A stretch of DNA of 64,000 nt, from positions 27,296-91,295 of the forward strand of contig NZ_JADNRA010000018.1 in the NCBI RefSeq assembly GCF_015709525.1, read 5' to 3'. Below, piece after piece: positions 1 to 8,004 of the stretch. A program made the position numbers and the translations under genes. Under the pieces are notes generated by a model. The model was given only the letters and a program-made list of their open reading frames with translations, did not search any database and was not told the origin of the DNA. The first letter of the stretch is position 1; each line of letters opens with the position of its first letter. This DNA comes from Methylocystis sp. L43. GTDB lineage: Bacteria > Pseudomonadota > Alphaproteobacteria > Rhizobiales > Beijerinckiaceae.

Positions 1-168
1 GTCGGTGTCGGCGATCTCGGCGATGCCGCGTCCCGGCGGACGGATGCCGCTCGCGGTTTCGCAGCCCGCCAGAGCGATGATGGCGAGCGCCGCCGCGCCG
101 CGCGTGAGGGCCTGACGAGATAGGGACGAAGCTTGGCGACGCGACGTCGCCGCACGGCAAAAGCCCAT
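1..168 (-). CDS. N-terminal part of a lipoprotein, truncated by the window edge
   Basis: The 56 codons visible start at an ATG (166-168) and run off the left edge. The product has a basic N-terminus, a hydrophobic stretch (about residues 22-34) and a lipobox LAGC with the cysteine at residue 36, so it is probably a signal-peptidase II substrate anchored in the outer or inner membrane. It lies downstream of rpsU on the same strand. From memory, related genomes often carry a TPR-repeat lipoprotein there, but none of the mature domain is visible, so that identity is only a guess. Confidence 0.7.
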   Translation of the reverse strand, partial: MGFCRAATSRRQASSLSRQALTRGAAALAIIALAGCETASGIRPPGRGIAEIADTD

Positions 169-274
169 GCCTTCAGATCCTCCCCAGCCGCAATGCGTCT
201 TCCCCGTCTATCTTCTATGCGCAATTTTTAAAAAGCGCTTGCAATCGGGCGAGAATTCGACGGCTCGAGCCGGA

Positions 275-511
275 TCAGCGGGCGCCGACCGGCTTCGCCT
301 TGACCGGCAGCAGGCCTTCGCGCTGGAGCTTCTTGCGGGCCAGCTTGCGGGCGCGACGGACTGCTTCGGCCTTCTCGCGCGCGCGCTTCTCGGAAGGCTT
401 TTCATAGTGACCGCGCAGTTTCATTTCGCGGAAGATGCCCTCACGTTGCATCTTCTTTTTCAGAGCCTTGAGCGCCTGATCGACATTGTTGTCGCGAACG
501 AGAACTTGCAC
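275..511 (-). CDS. rpsU: 30S ribosomal protein S21
   Basis: This is bacterial S21, a small basic protein of the 30S subunit involved in translation initiation. The conserved core [14 protein letters not shown]...[15 protein letters not shown] is present and the C-terminal half is rich in Arg and Lys. I place the start at the GTG at 509-511 because an AGGATGG ribosome binding site lies just upstream and the resulting 78 residues match the usual family length. An in-frame ATG at 563-565 would add 18 residues but has no visible ribosome binding site. The gene is transcribed leftward, away from the zinc locus. Confidence 0.93.
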   Translation of the reverse strand: MQVLVRDNNVDQALKALKKKMQREGIFREMKLRGHYEKPSEKRAREKAEAVRRARKLARKKLQREGLLPVKAKPVGAR

Positions 512-739
512 GTATCCATCCTGTGTTTGGGACCCGCCGCGACGGCTCCGTCGTTGAGCGGCCATAATAGGGAATAGGTATCCGGGCGCTGACGGAGCGC
601 CTGACCCGTGCGGCACGGGATAACAGAATCGCCCTCCCCTGTCCACGGCCGATTGGCGTGAACGCGCCTCAACCTATACTTAATGCGGCGCTCCACGGCG
701 TCTATCCGCGCGGCGGATGACTGCTTGTTCGATCTCGGC

Positions 740-752
740 GTTATAATATAAC
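740..752. promoter_or_regulatory. Zur-type operator (perfect 6-1-6 inverted repeat)
   Basis: The site GTTATAATATAAC is a perfect inverted repeat with a single central base. It matches the core of the published proteobacterial Zur consensus (GTTATANTATAAC). It lies directly upstream of the zinc transporter genes and contains a TATAAT that could serve as the -10 element, so Zur binding in zinc-replete cells would block RNA polymerase. Sequence and context are seen; regulation by Zur is inferred, and no zur gene is in the window. Confidence 0.8.
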
Positions 753-753
753 A

Positions 754-936
754 TTGGCTATGTTCGACATGACGACCCAACATCGGGCCCTGGCCCAGCC
801 GTTGCCCGCCAGCGCAGCCACTGGCGCTCGAGAGGCGCGGCTCTCAGCTCTCGGAGCCTCCGCCGGCGCCCGTCTCATCGTCGCCGCGCTGCTTCTCGCG
901 GCATTGTGGGCCGGCGCCTACTGGGCGCTGCATTGA
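754..936 (+). CDS. Small single-pass membrane protein ahead of the zinc transporter
   Basis: The ORF is 60 codons from a TTG at 754; ATGs at 760 and 769 are alternatives giving 58 or 55 residues. The first 38 residues are hydrophilic and Ala-rich, followed by one hydrophobic segment (about residues 41-57) ending in WALH. It begins within 2 to 8 bases of the Zur operator, so there is little or no leader and no ribosome binding site, suggesting leaderless translation if it is real. Its TGA overlaps a TTG that could start the ATPase gene, which hints at coupling. I do not recognise a family. It may instead be untranslated leader. Confidence 0.45.
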   Translation: MAMFDMTTQHRALAQPLPASAATGAREARLSALGASAGARLIVAALLLAALWAGAYWALH

Positions 937-1718
937 GCGCGGCGGCCAATGCGCCGGCGATCCGGCTCGTCAATCTCACCCTCGGCTATGATCGGCGCCC
1001 CGCGGTTCATCACCTTGAGGGCGAAATCGCGCCCGGAGAAGGACTGGCCGTCTGCGGCCCGAACGGCGCCGGCAAGTCGACGCTGCTCAAGGCGCTCGCC
1101 GGGCTGCTGGCGCCGCTTGGCGGCGAAATCCATTTCGGCGGCCTGTCGCCCCGCGCCGTCGCCTATCTGCCGCAGGTCGTCGACATTGATCGCGCTTTCC
1201 CGATCAATGTGCGTGATTTCGTGGCCATGGGCGCTTTGGCGCGCGTCGGTCTTTTCGGGGCGCTGAACGCGGCCGAACAGGTTCGGGTGGGCGCGGCGAT
1301 CGAAACGGTCGGACTCGTCGGCTTCGAATCGCGGACGCTCGAAACTCTGTCCGGCGGACAGATGCAGCGGGCGCTGTTCGCGCGGCTGATCGTCCAGGAT
1401 CAGCCGGTCATTCTTCTCGACGAGCCTTTCGGCGCGATCGACGCAGCGACGATCGACGATCTTTTGGCCTTGATCGCGCGATGGCGCGCCGAAGGGCGCA
1501 CCGTCGTCGCCGTTCTCCACGAATTGGACATTGTCCGCCGCGCCTTCCCGCGCACTCTGCTGCTTGCCCGCGAGTGCATCTTCTGGGGCGACACGCGCGA
1601 CGCCCTTTGCGAAAAAAATCTCGTCCGCGCGCGCGCCATGTCGGAAGCCTTCGACGAGCGCGCACGCGAATGTCTTCGCGATGAGTTTGACGCCGAAGAT
1701 CGCCTGCATGTTCACTGA
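906..1718 (+). CDS. aztA: Zinc ABC transporter ATP-binding protein (AztA/ZnuC type)
   Basis: This is the cytoplasmic ATPase of a metal ABC importer. In order it shows Walker A GPNGAGKST (about residues 51-59), the Q-loop region near LPQ (88-90), the signature LSGGQMQR (148-155), Walker B VILLDEPF (168-175) and the switch histidine in VLHELD. The track start is GTG 906; a TTG at 933 overlapping the preceding stop gives a 261-residue protein beginning nearer the conserved domain and is just as likely. The permease and binding protein follow at once. Zinc specificity is inferred from the Zur-type operator and the binding protein; manganese cannot be excluded. Confidence 0.88.
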   Translation: MGRRLLGAALSAAANAPAIRLVNLTLGYDRRPAVHHLEGEIAPGEGLAVCGPNGAGKSTLLKALAGLLAPLGGEIHFGGLSPRAVAYLPQVVDIDRAFPINVRDFVAMGALARVGLFGALNAAEQVRVGAAIETVGLVGFESRTLETLSGGQMQRALFARLIVQDQPVILLDEPFGAIDAATIDDLLALIARWRAEGRTVVAVLHELDIVRRAFPRTLLLARECIFWGDTRDALCEKNLVRARAMSEAFDERARECLRDEFDAEDRLHVH

Positions 1719-2577
1719 CGTCTTCGTCACGCCGTTCGCCGATTATGAATTCATGCGACGGGCGCTTGTCGGCTCCCTGGCGCTCGCCCTTTCGGGCGCG
1801 CCGCTCGGCGTCTTTTTGATCCTTCGGCGCATGTCGCTTGCCGGCGACGCGCTGTCCCATGCGATCCTGCCTGGAGCCGCCGTCGGCTATCTCGTCGCCG
1901 GCCTGTCTTTGCCGGCGATGACCTTCGGCGGCCTCTTCGCCGGCCTCGTCGTCGCGCTCGCCGCCGGCGCGGCCTCCCGATTTACGACGCTGCGTGAGGA
2001 CGCGTCGCTCGCGGCCTTCTATCTCGTCTCGCTGGCGCTGGGCGTGACGCTCGTATCCCTGCGCGGCTCAAACGTCGACCTGCTCCACGTGCTCTTCGGC
2101 TCAGTCGTCGGACTTGATGACGCGGCGCTCCTGCTGCTTGTCGGCGTCTCGACCCTCACGCTCGTTCTGCTGGCGGTTTTCTACCGGGCGCTGGTGCTAG
2201 ATACGCTCGATCCTCTGTTCTTGCGGCAAACGAGCGCATTTGGCGAATTCACGCCCTTCCTCTTCCTCGCCCTGGTGGTGCTCAATCTTGTCGCGGGCTT
2301 TCATGCGCTCGGCACGCTGATGGCCGTCGGCGTGATGATGCTTCCCGCCGCCGCGGCGCGGTTGTGGACGCGCGATCTCGCCATCGCCCTCCCCCTCGCC
2401 GCGGCGATCGGCGCCCTCTGCTGTTACGGCGGTCTCGTCTTCTCCAACGAGACCAGCGCGCCGACGGGACCCGCCATCATTCTCGCCGCGGGCGTCGTCT
2501 ATTTTTTCTCGATGATTTTTGGCCGCGCCGGCGGCGTGCTGCGGTTAAAACGGCCGCGCCGGCATCTCGAAGGATAG
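1708..2577 (+). CDS. aztB: Zinc ABC transporter permease (AztB/ZnuB type)
   Basis: This is the membrane subunit of the metal importer, in the ABC-3 (ZnuB/MntB) family. The protein is about 289 residues and very hydrophobic, with roughly eight membrane segments. It carries the early family motif LRRMSLAGDALSHAILPGAA, which follows the first helix. I chose ATG 1708, overlapping the end of the ATPase gene by 11 bases; an upstream in-frame ATG at 1681 would overlap further. The N-terminus (FTDVFVTPFADYEFMRRAL) resembles AztB proteins. It is the central gene of the A-B-C operon. Confidence 0.9.
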   Translation: MFTDVFVTPFADYEFMRRALVGSLALALSGAPLGVFLILRRMSLAGDALSHAILPGAAVGYLVAGLSLPAMTFGGLFAGLVVALAAGAASRFTTLREDASLAAFYLVSLALGVTLVSLRGSNVDLLHVLFGSVVGLDDAALLLLVGVSTLTLVLLAVFYRALVLDTLDPLFLRQTSAFGEFTPFLFLALVVLNLVAGFHALGTLMAVGVMMLPAAAARLWTRDLAIALPLAAAIGALCCYGGLVFSNETSAPTGPAIILAAGVVYFFSMIFGRAGGVLRLKRPRRHLEG

Positions 2578-2581
2578 AACG

Positions 2582-3457
2582 ATGCTTACACGCCGCAGCG
2601 CGCTCGCGCTTTCATTCGCCGCATGCGTCGCGCCAGCGATGGCGGAGGCGCAGAAAATACCCGTCGTCGCCAGCTTTTCGATTATCGGCGATCTTGTGCG
2701 GCAGGTCGGCGGCGACCGGGTCGCTGTCACCACTATCGTCGGTCCCGACGGCGACGCCCATGTCTACCAGCCCAGTCCGGCCGATGGCCGCAACATTGCG
2801 CAAGCCCGGCTGATTTTCGTCAACGGGCTCGGATTTGAAGGCTGGCTCGACCGTCTCGTCACTGCCGCCAAGAGCAAAGGCGAAGTGTTCACTTTGGGCA
2901 AAGGCGTCACTGCGCGAAAGGACGAAGAGGGACAGGATCCTCACGCTTGGCAGGACGTCGCCAACGCCAGAATTTATGTCGAGGCGATCCGGGAAGCGCT
3001 GACGGCAGTCGATCCTGAGGGTGCCCAGACCTATAAGGCCAACGCCGACGCCTATCTCGCCAAGCTCGACGCGCTCGACTCGGAAATCCAGCAAGCCATC
3101 GCCGCCATTCCCCAGGACCGTCGCCGCGTCGTTTCAACCCATGACGCCTTCGGCTATTTCGCTGCGCGCTACGGCGTCGAATTCATCGCCCCGCAGGGCG
3201 TGTCGACAGAGGCTGACGTCAGCGCGCGCGATGTCGCGAAGATCATCGACGCGGTCAGGGCGCATAAGGTTCGGGCGGTCTTTGTCGAGAACGTCGCCGA
3301 TCCGCGCCTCGCCAAGCGCATCGCCAGCGAGACCGGCGCCCAGGTCGGCGGGGTCCTTTATTCCGACGCGCTGTCGGACGCCAAAGGCGATGGCGCAACC
3401 TATATCGACATGATGCGCCACAATGTAAGAGAATTGACGAAAGCCCTGGCGCCCTAA
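2582..3457 (+). CDS. aztC: Zinc ABC transporter periplasmic binding protein (AztC/ZnuA type)
   Basis: This cluster A-I solute-binding protein delivers metal to the AztAB importer. The 291-residue product has a signal peptide with an Ala-rich cleavage site near residue 21. Expected metal ligands are visible as His60 (DAHVYQPSP), His121 (DPHAWQD), His187 (STHDAF) and Asp262 (YSDALS). The stretch between the first and second histidines is short and acidic rather than a long His-rich loop. The ATG is preceded by GAAGGA and sits 4 bases after the permease stop, so the genes form one operon. AztC-type assignment rests on overall similarity recalled from the family, and no aztD is present. Confidence 0.88.
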   Translation: MLTRRSALALSFAACVAPAMAEAQKIPVVASFSIIGDLVRQVGGDRVAVTTIVGPDGDAHVYQPSPADGRNIAQARLIFVNGLGFEGWLDRLVTAAKSKGEVFTLGKGVTARKDEEGQDPHAWQDVANARIYVEAIREALTAVDPEGAQTYKANADAYLAKLDALDSEIQQAIAAIPQDRRRVVSTHDAFGYFAARYGVEFIAPQGVSTEADVSARDVAKIIDAVRAHKVRAVFVENVADPRLAKRIASETGAQVGGVLYSDALSDAKGDGATYIDMMRHNVRELTKALAP

Positions 3458-3580
3458 CCCCCTCCCCACCCCTCCCCCACGTCGTGGGAGAGGGAGCTGG
3501 CCCGGCCCTCTTAGAGATTTCGCGCAAGGCCGATCATTAGGGTCCGCTCTCCCGCTTGCGGGGGAGGGACAGGGTGGGGG
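3458..3580. repeat. Intergenic inverted-repeat element, CCCTCCCC/GGGGAGGG type
   Basis: The gap between aztC and the GTPase gene starts with a C-rich block (3458-3496, CCCCCTCCCCACCCC then GTGGGAGAGGGAG) and ends with its approximate complement (3545-3580, CTCTCCCGC then GGGGGAGGGACAGGG). The two ends can pair over most of their length, giving a large hairpin. Elements of this composition are commonly dispersed between genes in alphaproteobacterial genomes. A related but more degenerate element lies near 49957-50055. It may also lower read-through from aztC into the next gene. Confidence 0.65.
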
Positions 3581-3604
3581 CGAACGAAACTGGAGTAAGC
3601 GGCA

Positions 3605-4759
3605 TTGACCGAGAAAATCCCCGTCACCGTCATCACCGGCTATCTCGGCGCCGGCAAAACGACGCTTCTCAATCGCATTCTCACCGAGCAGCATGGCCGG
3701 CGCTACGCCGTCATCGTCAATGAGTTCGGCGAGATCGGCATCGACAACGATCTCGTGGTCGGCGCCGACGAAGAAGTCTTCGAGATGAACAACGGCTGCA
3801 TCTGCTGCACCGTGCGCGGCGATCTCATTCGCATCATCGAGGGCCTGATGCGCCGACGCGGCAAGTTCGACGCGATCATCGTCGAGACGACGGGGCTCGC
3901 CAATCCGGCTCCCGTTGCGCAGACCTTCTTCATGGACGCTGACGTCAAGGAGGCGGCGCGGCTCGATGCGGTGGTGACGGTCGCCGACGCCAAATGGCTT
4001 GGCGAGCGGCTGAAGGACGCGCCGGAAGCGAAGAGTCAGATCGCCTTCGCTGATGTGATCGTCCTGAACAAAACCGATCTCGTTTCAGCCGATGAGCTCG
4101 CGGAAGTCGAAGGCCGCATCCGCGCGATCAATCCTTACGCCGCTTTGCATCGCGCGGTGCGGTCGGACGTTCCCCTGCAGGCGGTTTTGGAGCGCAACGC
4201 CTTCGATCTCGACCGGATTCTGGAGATCGAGCCGGCGTTCCTCGAAGCCGAGGAGTCGAGTCACGATCATAACGATGGCCATGATCACGAATGCGCTCCA
4301 GATTGCGGCCATGATCACCACGACCATGATCATCACGATCACGCTCATCAGCACGGTCATGGCCATGAGCATGAGCATGAGCATGAAAATCATCACGCGC
4401 CTCACGCCGGGCTGAAGCATTTCCATGACGACGAGATGCATTCCGTCTCGATCCGCCACGAGGGCCCCGTCGATCCTGAACGCTTCGTTCCCTGGCTGAA
4501 CGACCTCATCCAGCGCGAAGGACCGGACATTCTGCGCAGCAAGGGAATCATCGCCTTCAAGGACGAGCCGCGGCGGTTCGTGTTCCAAGGCGTCCATCAG
4601 ATCCTGGACGGCGATTTGCAGCGAGAATGGAAAGAAGGCGAGAAGCGCGAGTCGCGCCTCGTCTTCATCGGCAGGAAGCTGAAGGAGCAGGAAATCCGCG
4701 AAGGCTTCGAGAAGATCGTCCTAGGCGCGTCGGCCTCGCAGGAGACGCTTCATTCATAA
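3605..4759 (+). CDS. COG0523-family (CobW-like) GTPase with a long His-rich segment; putative zinc metallochaperone
   Basis: This is a G3E GTPase, likely moving zinc to client proteins. It shows Walker A GYLGAGKT (residues 12-19), the metal-binding CxCC motif GCICC (64-68), ETTGLANP (94-101) and NKTDL (155-159), then a CobW C-terminal domain. Between the domains (about 218-274) lies a run of His, Asp, Glu and Gly with more than 20 histidines, plus a Cys pair (CAPDC). The start is a TTG with GGAG about 9 bases upstream. Its place behind the Zur-controlled transporter supports a zinc role, as for ZigA/ZNG1 proteins; a cobalamin role is unlikely. Confidence 0.88.
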   Translation: MTEKIPVTVITGYLGAGKTTLLNRILTEQHGRRYAVIVNEFGEIGIDNDLVVGADEEVFEMNNGCICCTVRGDLIRIIEGLMRRRGKFDAIIVETTGLANPAPVAQTFFMDADVKEAARLDAVVTVADAKWLGERLKDAPEAKSQIAFADVIVLNKTDLVSADELAEVEGRIRAINPYAALHRAVRSDVPLQAVLERNAFDLDRILEIEPAFLEAEESSHDHNDGHDHECAPDCGHDHHDHDHHDHAHQHGHGHEHEHEHENHHAPHAGLKHFHDDEMHSVSIRHEGPVDPERFVPWLNDLIQREGPDILRSKGIIAFKDEPRRFVFQGVHQILDGDLQREWKEGEKRESRLVFIGRKLKEQEIREGFEKIVLGASASQETLHS

Positions 4760-5280
4760 GAAATGATCTCGCGCTCTTCGCCATGCACGACCTTCGTGCG
4801 GCGGGAGTCGCCGGCCTTGCGGCGAATGAGAAATCGCGGACGACGCTTGCCCAGACTGGTCTCGCAGCGGCGGCGAGGCGAGGCGGCGGCGATCGCTTCG
4901 CCGGCGCCCTCAAGCGAACGCAATGCGCCATCCTCCTCGGTGACGCGCGGCAGCCCCAGCCAGGCCGCCCAGTGACGCCAGTCCGACGCAGCGGCGCCGC
5001 AGTCTTGAGTGTCGCCGAGGAGAATGTCGAGGTCCGGGTCGCGGTGCGCCAGCGACAGAACGTAGCGCGGCGATCCGTCGTCCGCGGACTGCACCTCGAG
5101 GGCGACGCCGCGATAGGCGACGACGGGCACAGTGATGACCATGGAGACGCCGCTGTATCGGCGGGAGATCAAAACGTCGTCCCGGGTCACGCGGATGCGC
5201 CGCGCCCCGCCGTCGGCGCGGCGGTCACGCTGAACAAAGACCTTTTCCTCGATCCTGCGCGCAGTATTGGCCTCAACCAT
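4750..5280 (-). CDS. DUF6101 family protein
   Basis: The 176-residue product matches the DUF6101 family, which is found mainly in Hyphomicrobiales and has no known function. The middle (about residues 28-115) is the conserved part, with [10 protein letters not shown] and a later DPDLDILL; the C-terminus is basic ([20 protein letters not shown]). No signal peptide or membrane segment is visible. The ATG at 5278-5280 has AAGGAG upstream. Its 3' end overlaps the end of the convergent GTPase gene by 10 bases. Confidence 0.75.
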   Translation of the reverse strand: MVEANTARRIEEKVFVQRDRRADGGARRIRVTRDDVLISRRYSGVSMVITVPVVAYRGVALEVQSADDGSPRYVLSLAHRDPDLDILLGDTQDCGAAASDWRHWAAWLGLPRVTEEDGALRSLEGAGEAIAAASPRRRCETSLGKRRPRFLIRRKAGDSRRTKVVHGEEREIISYE

Positions 5281-5369
5281 CGATCGCTCCTTGCGGCTTG
5301 AATTCCTGTCGGCGCTTATATTGCCGCAGCCTGCCCTCGAAGGCCCTAAAAAGCCTGGTGAACAGCACG

Positions 5370-5396
5370 TAAATCATTGCTTCTACGCATGATTTA
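5370..5396. promoter_or_regulatory. Dyad TAAATCAT/ATGATTTA in the DUF6101-cysQ divergent region
   Basis: Perfect 8-base arms at 5370-5377 and 5389-5396 are separated by 11 bases. The dyad lies in the divergent intergenic region, about 90 bases from the leftward DUF6101 start and 103 bases from the rightward phosphatase start. The AT-rich arms and spacing fit a dimeric regulator site, but I do not recognise the regulator. It could be chance in a locally AT-richer stretch. Confidence 0.35.
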
Positions 5397-5498
5397 GGCG
5401 ATGAGAGTGAAGTCCATGAAAACGAATTCGTTCAAATTGCTCCTATTCTGCGCAACGCGCCCGCTTGCGGCCCGCCGGCGCCTCGCCTACTCCTCCTC

Positions 5499-6320
5499 AT
5501 GATGGGCTCCAGCCAAGCAGAACTCGCCGCTTTTCTCCCAAAACTCGAGAGCGTCACGCGCAGGGCCGGCGACATCGCCATGGCCTATTTCCGCCTGGGC
5601 GAAACTACGACCGCCGCAGTGTCCTATAAGGGCGGCGGCTCGCCGGTCACGGAGGCGGATTTCGCCGTCGATCGGTTCCTGTTTCAGGAAATGGCGCGGA
5701 TCGCGCCCGAGGCGGCGTGGCTTTCTGAAGAGAGCATCGACACGACCGAGCGGCTGGCGCGCAACGCCGTGATGGTCGTCGATCCGATCGATGGAACGCA
5801 CGCGTTTTCGCGGGGCGACGCGCGCTGGTCGGTTTCCATCGCTCTGGTGATTGACGGCCGGCCGGTTGCCGGAATCATCCACGCGCCGGCGCTGGGCGAG
5901 ACTTATATCGGCGCGCTCGGGCTCGGCGCCTTCCTTAACGGCTCCCCCCTCGTCGCGCCGCAGCGCGCCGAAATCGCCGGTGCGGCGCTCGTCGCGCCTC
6001 GTGCGGTGCAGGACCGGCTGGCCGCGTCGCCGCGGGGATTCGTGATGGCGCCGCGAACGCCCTCGCTCGCGCTGCGGCTTGCCGACATCGCCTCCGGCCG
6101 GCATGATATCGTGGTCGCCGGGCCTAATGCGCGCGACTGGGACATCGCCGCCGCGGATGTTCTCCTCGCAGAAGCGGGCGCGATGTTGAGCGAGCCGGAT
6201 GGCGTCGCGCTCACCTATAATCGTGTTTCGCTCGCCCGCGACATGCTCATCGCGGCTCCGAAATCGCTGTTCGACGATAGCCTCGCGCTGGCGCGGGATG
6301 TCTTGGAAGGGAAATTATGA
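5499..6320 (+). CDS. Inositol monophosphatase-family phosphatase (CysQ-like)
   Basis: This is a metal-dependent phosphatase of the inositol monophosphatase superfamily, probably acting on 3'-phosphoadenosine 5'-phosphate or a related bisphosphate. Seen motifs are the Glu/Asp pair in TEADFAVD, LSEES, the metal site DPIDGTHAF and the C-terminal ARDWDIAAADVLLAEAG. The 273-residue length is normal. ATG 5499 and ATG 5502 are adjacent, and neither has a strong ribosome binding site. It overlaps the DUF4170 gene by 4 bases and precedes waaA and lpxK, an arrangement that recurs in Hyphomicrobiales. The exact substrate is not determined by sequence. Confidence 0.85.
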   Translation: MMGSSQAELAAFLPKLESVTRRAGDIAMAYFRLGETTTAAVSYKGGGSPVTEADFAVDRFLFQEMARIAPEAAWLSEESIDTTERLARNAVMVVDPIDGTHAFSRGDARWSVSIALVIDGRPVAGIIHAPALGETYIGALGLGAFLNGSPLVAPQRAEIAGAALVAPRAVQDRLAASPRGFVMAPRTPSLALRLADIASGRHDIVVAGPNARDWDIAAADVLLAEAGAMLSEPDGVALTYNRVSLARDMLIAAPKSLFDDSLALARDVLEGKL

Positions 6321-6577
6321 ACAAGACGACGCAAGTACCCTCGGCGAAGAAAGAAAAACAGCTGTTGCATCTTGTATTTGGCGGTGAGCTGGAAACGCTC
6401 GACGGCGTCGCGTTCCGCGATCCGGGCAAGCTCGACATCGTCGGCATCTATCCGGACAATGATAGCGCGCTCGCCGCATGGAAAGCGAAAGCGCAATCCA
6501 CGGTGGACAATGCGCATATGCGTTATTTCGTGGTGCATCTTTATCGGCTGCTCGATCCGGATGTGGAGGCGCTATAG
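6317..6577 (+). CDS. DUF4170 family protein
   Basis: This 86-residue soluble protein belongs to DUF4170, a small alphaproteobacterial family of unknown function. The conserved core HLVFGGELETLDG...FRDPGKLDIVGIYPD and AHMRYFVVHLYRLLDP is intact. Its ATG overlaps the TGA-side of the phosphatase gene by 4 bases, so translation is probably coupled. It lies between that gene and waaA; co-occurrence with lipid A genes is a repeated context, but no role in lipid A synthesis has been shown as far as I know. Confidence 0.85.
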   Translation: MNKTTQVPSAKKEKQLLHLVFGGELETLDGVAFRDPGKLDIVGIYPDNDSALAAWKAKAQSTVDNAHMRYFVVHLYRLLDPDVEAL

Positions 6578-6699
6578 TCGGCCTTCCTAAATTCGCCGGG
6601 TTTGTCAGGCATAAAGGCGCAATTCCGGTTTGCCCGACGCGCGCGGACCAGACGCCGTCAGATGGCGCATGTGGACCGGATTCTAAATAGAATGGAAAC

Positions 6700-7977
6700 A
6701 TGTCGCTCCTGACAGTGTACCGGCTGGCGACGATCGCGGCGACGCCCTTCGCCAGCGCCGCGCTCAATTGGCGTGCGAATCACGGCAAGGAAGATCCCGC
6801 GCGATTGGCCGAACGCATGGGCGAGTCGAACCGTCCCCGACCACGCGGACGACTCGTCTGGCTGCACGGCGCGAGTCTTGGCGAAAGCCTGTCGCTGCTG
6901 CCGCTCATCGAGCGTTTCATTCAGCGCGGACTCGACGTGCTCGTGACAAGCGGCACCGTCTCGTCGGCGCGCGTTCTCAGCGCGCGCTTGCCAGCGGGCG
7001 CCTTCCATCAATATGCGCCGATCGACGCCCCGAAATTCGTCGAACGCTTCCTCGATCATTGGCGTCCCGACATTGCGGTCTTCGCCGAGTCTGAGCTTTG
7101 GCCCAATATCGTCGCGGCAGTGCGCGCGCGCGGCGCGCCGCTCGTTCTCGCCAACGCGCGCATCTCCCGCAAATCCGCCGAACGCTGGCGCGCTGTTCCC
7201 GGCGCGGCGAAATCCGTCTTCGGCGCCGTCGATCTTTGCCTCGCGCAGGACTCGGATAATGCGGCCCGCTTTCTGGCGCTCGGCGCGCGTTGCGTGCGCA
7301 TCGCCGGCAATCTCAAATTCGACGTGCCGCCGCCGCCGGCCGACTCTGCAATGCTTGCCGAGTTCAATGGCGCGATCGGCGCGCGGCCGGCATGGGCGGC
7401 GGTCTCCACCCATCCCGGCGAAGAAGACCTCGTGCTCGACGCGCATATCGACATGGCCGCACAAACGCCGTCGCTGCTGACGATCATCGCGCCGCGGCGC
7501 CGGGAGCGCGGCGCCGAGATCGTCGAAGCCGCGCGCGCCAGAGGATTGACTGCGGCCCTGCGTTCGCAAGAAGCAGAGCCGCGGCGCGACGTCGACGTCT
7601 ACGTCGTCGACAGCGTCGGCGAGCTTGGCCTCGTTTTCCGAAGCGTCGGGGTCGTCCTGATGGGCAAATCGCTGTTGCCCGGCGGGGGACAAAATCCAAT
7701 CGAGCCGGCGAAGCTCGGCTGCGCGATTCTCCACGGGCCCTATGTCGAAAACTTCACGGAAGTCTACGGCGAGCTCGCAGCCGCAAAGGCGGCCGCGCGC
7801 GTCACAGACGCCGCATCGCTCGCGCGGGCCGCGCATTATCTCCTCTCCGAACCATCGCGCATGCGCAAGATGGGACGCGCGGCCGGCGAAACTGTCGAGA
7901 GACTGGGCGGCGCCTCGCGCGGCATCATGACCGCCGTCGAACCCTATCTCGCGCAGATGGCGGTGGCCCAGCAATGA
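6700..7977 (+). CDS. waaA: 3-deoxy-D-manno-octulosonic acid transferase
   Basis: WaaA (KdtA) transfers Kdo from CMP-Kdo to the lipid A precursor on the cytoplasmic face of the inner membrane. The 425-residue protein has the N-terminal membrane-associated segment (YRLATIAATPFASAAL), the acceptor-domain motif HGASLGES with its conserved Glu, FAESELWPN, and the GT-B C-terminal domain with PGGGQNPIEPA. lpxK follows after 27 bases, as is usual. The start ATG 6700 has only a weak ribosome binding site, and the gene is 122 bases after DUF4170, so it may have its own promoter. Confidence 0.95.
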   Translation: MSLLTVYRLATIAATPFASAALNWRANHGKEDPARLAERMGESNRPRPRGRLVWLHGASLGESLSLLPLIERFIQRGLDVLVTSGTVSSARVLSARLPAGAFHQYAPIDAPKFVERFLDHWRPDIAVFAESELWPNIVAAVRARGAPLVLANARISRKSAERWRAVPGAAKSVFGAVDLCLAQDSDNAARFLALGARCVRIAGNLKFDVPPPPADSAMLAEFNGAIGARPAWAAVSTHPGEEDLVLDAHIDMAAQTPSLLTIIAPRRRERGAEIVEAARARGLTAALRSQEAEPRRDVDVYVVDSVGELGLVFRSVGVVLMGKSLLPGGGQNPIEPAKLGCAILHGPYVENFTEVYGELAAAKAAARVTDAASLARAAHYLLSEPSRMRKMGRAAGETVERLGGASRGIMTAVEPYLAQMAVAQQ

Positions 7978-8004
7978 CCGTAACGCGCGGCGCCGCTGTT
8001 TGAG

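Noticed and set aside
5401..5502. 33-codon ORF before the CysQ-like gene
   Set aside because: It has no convincing ribosome binding site, the product is basic without a complete membrane segment, and it only happens to end on the next start codon.
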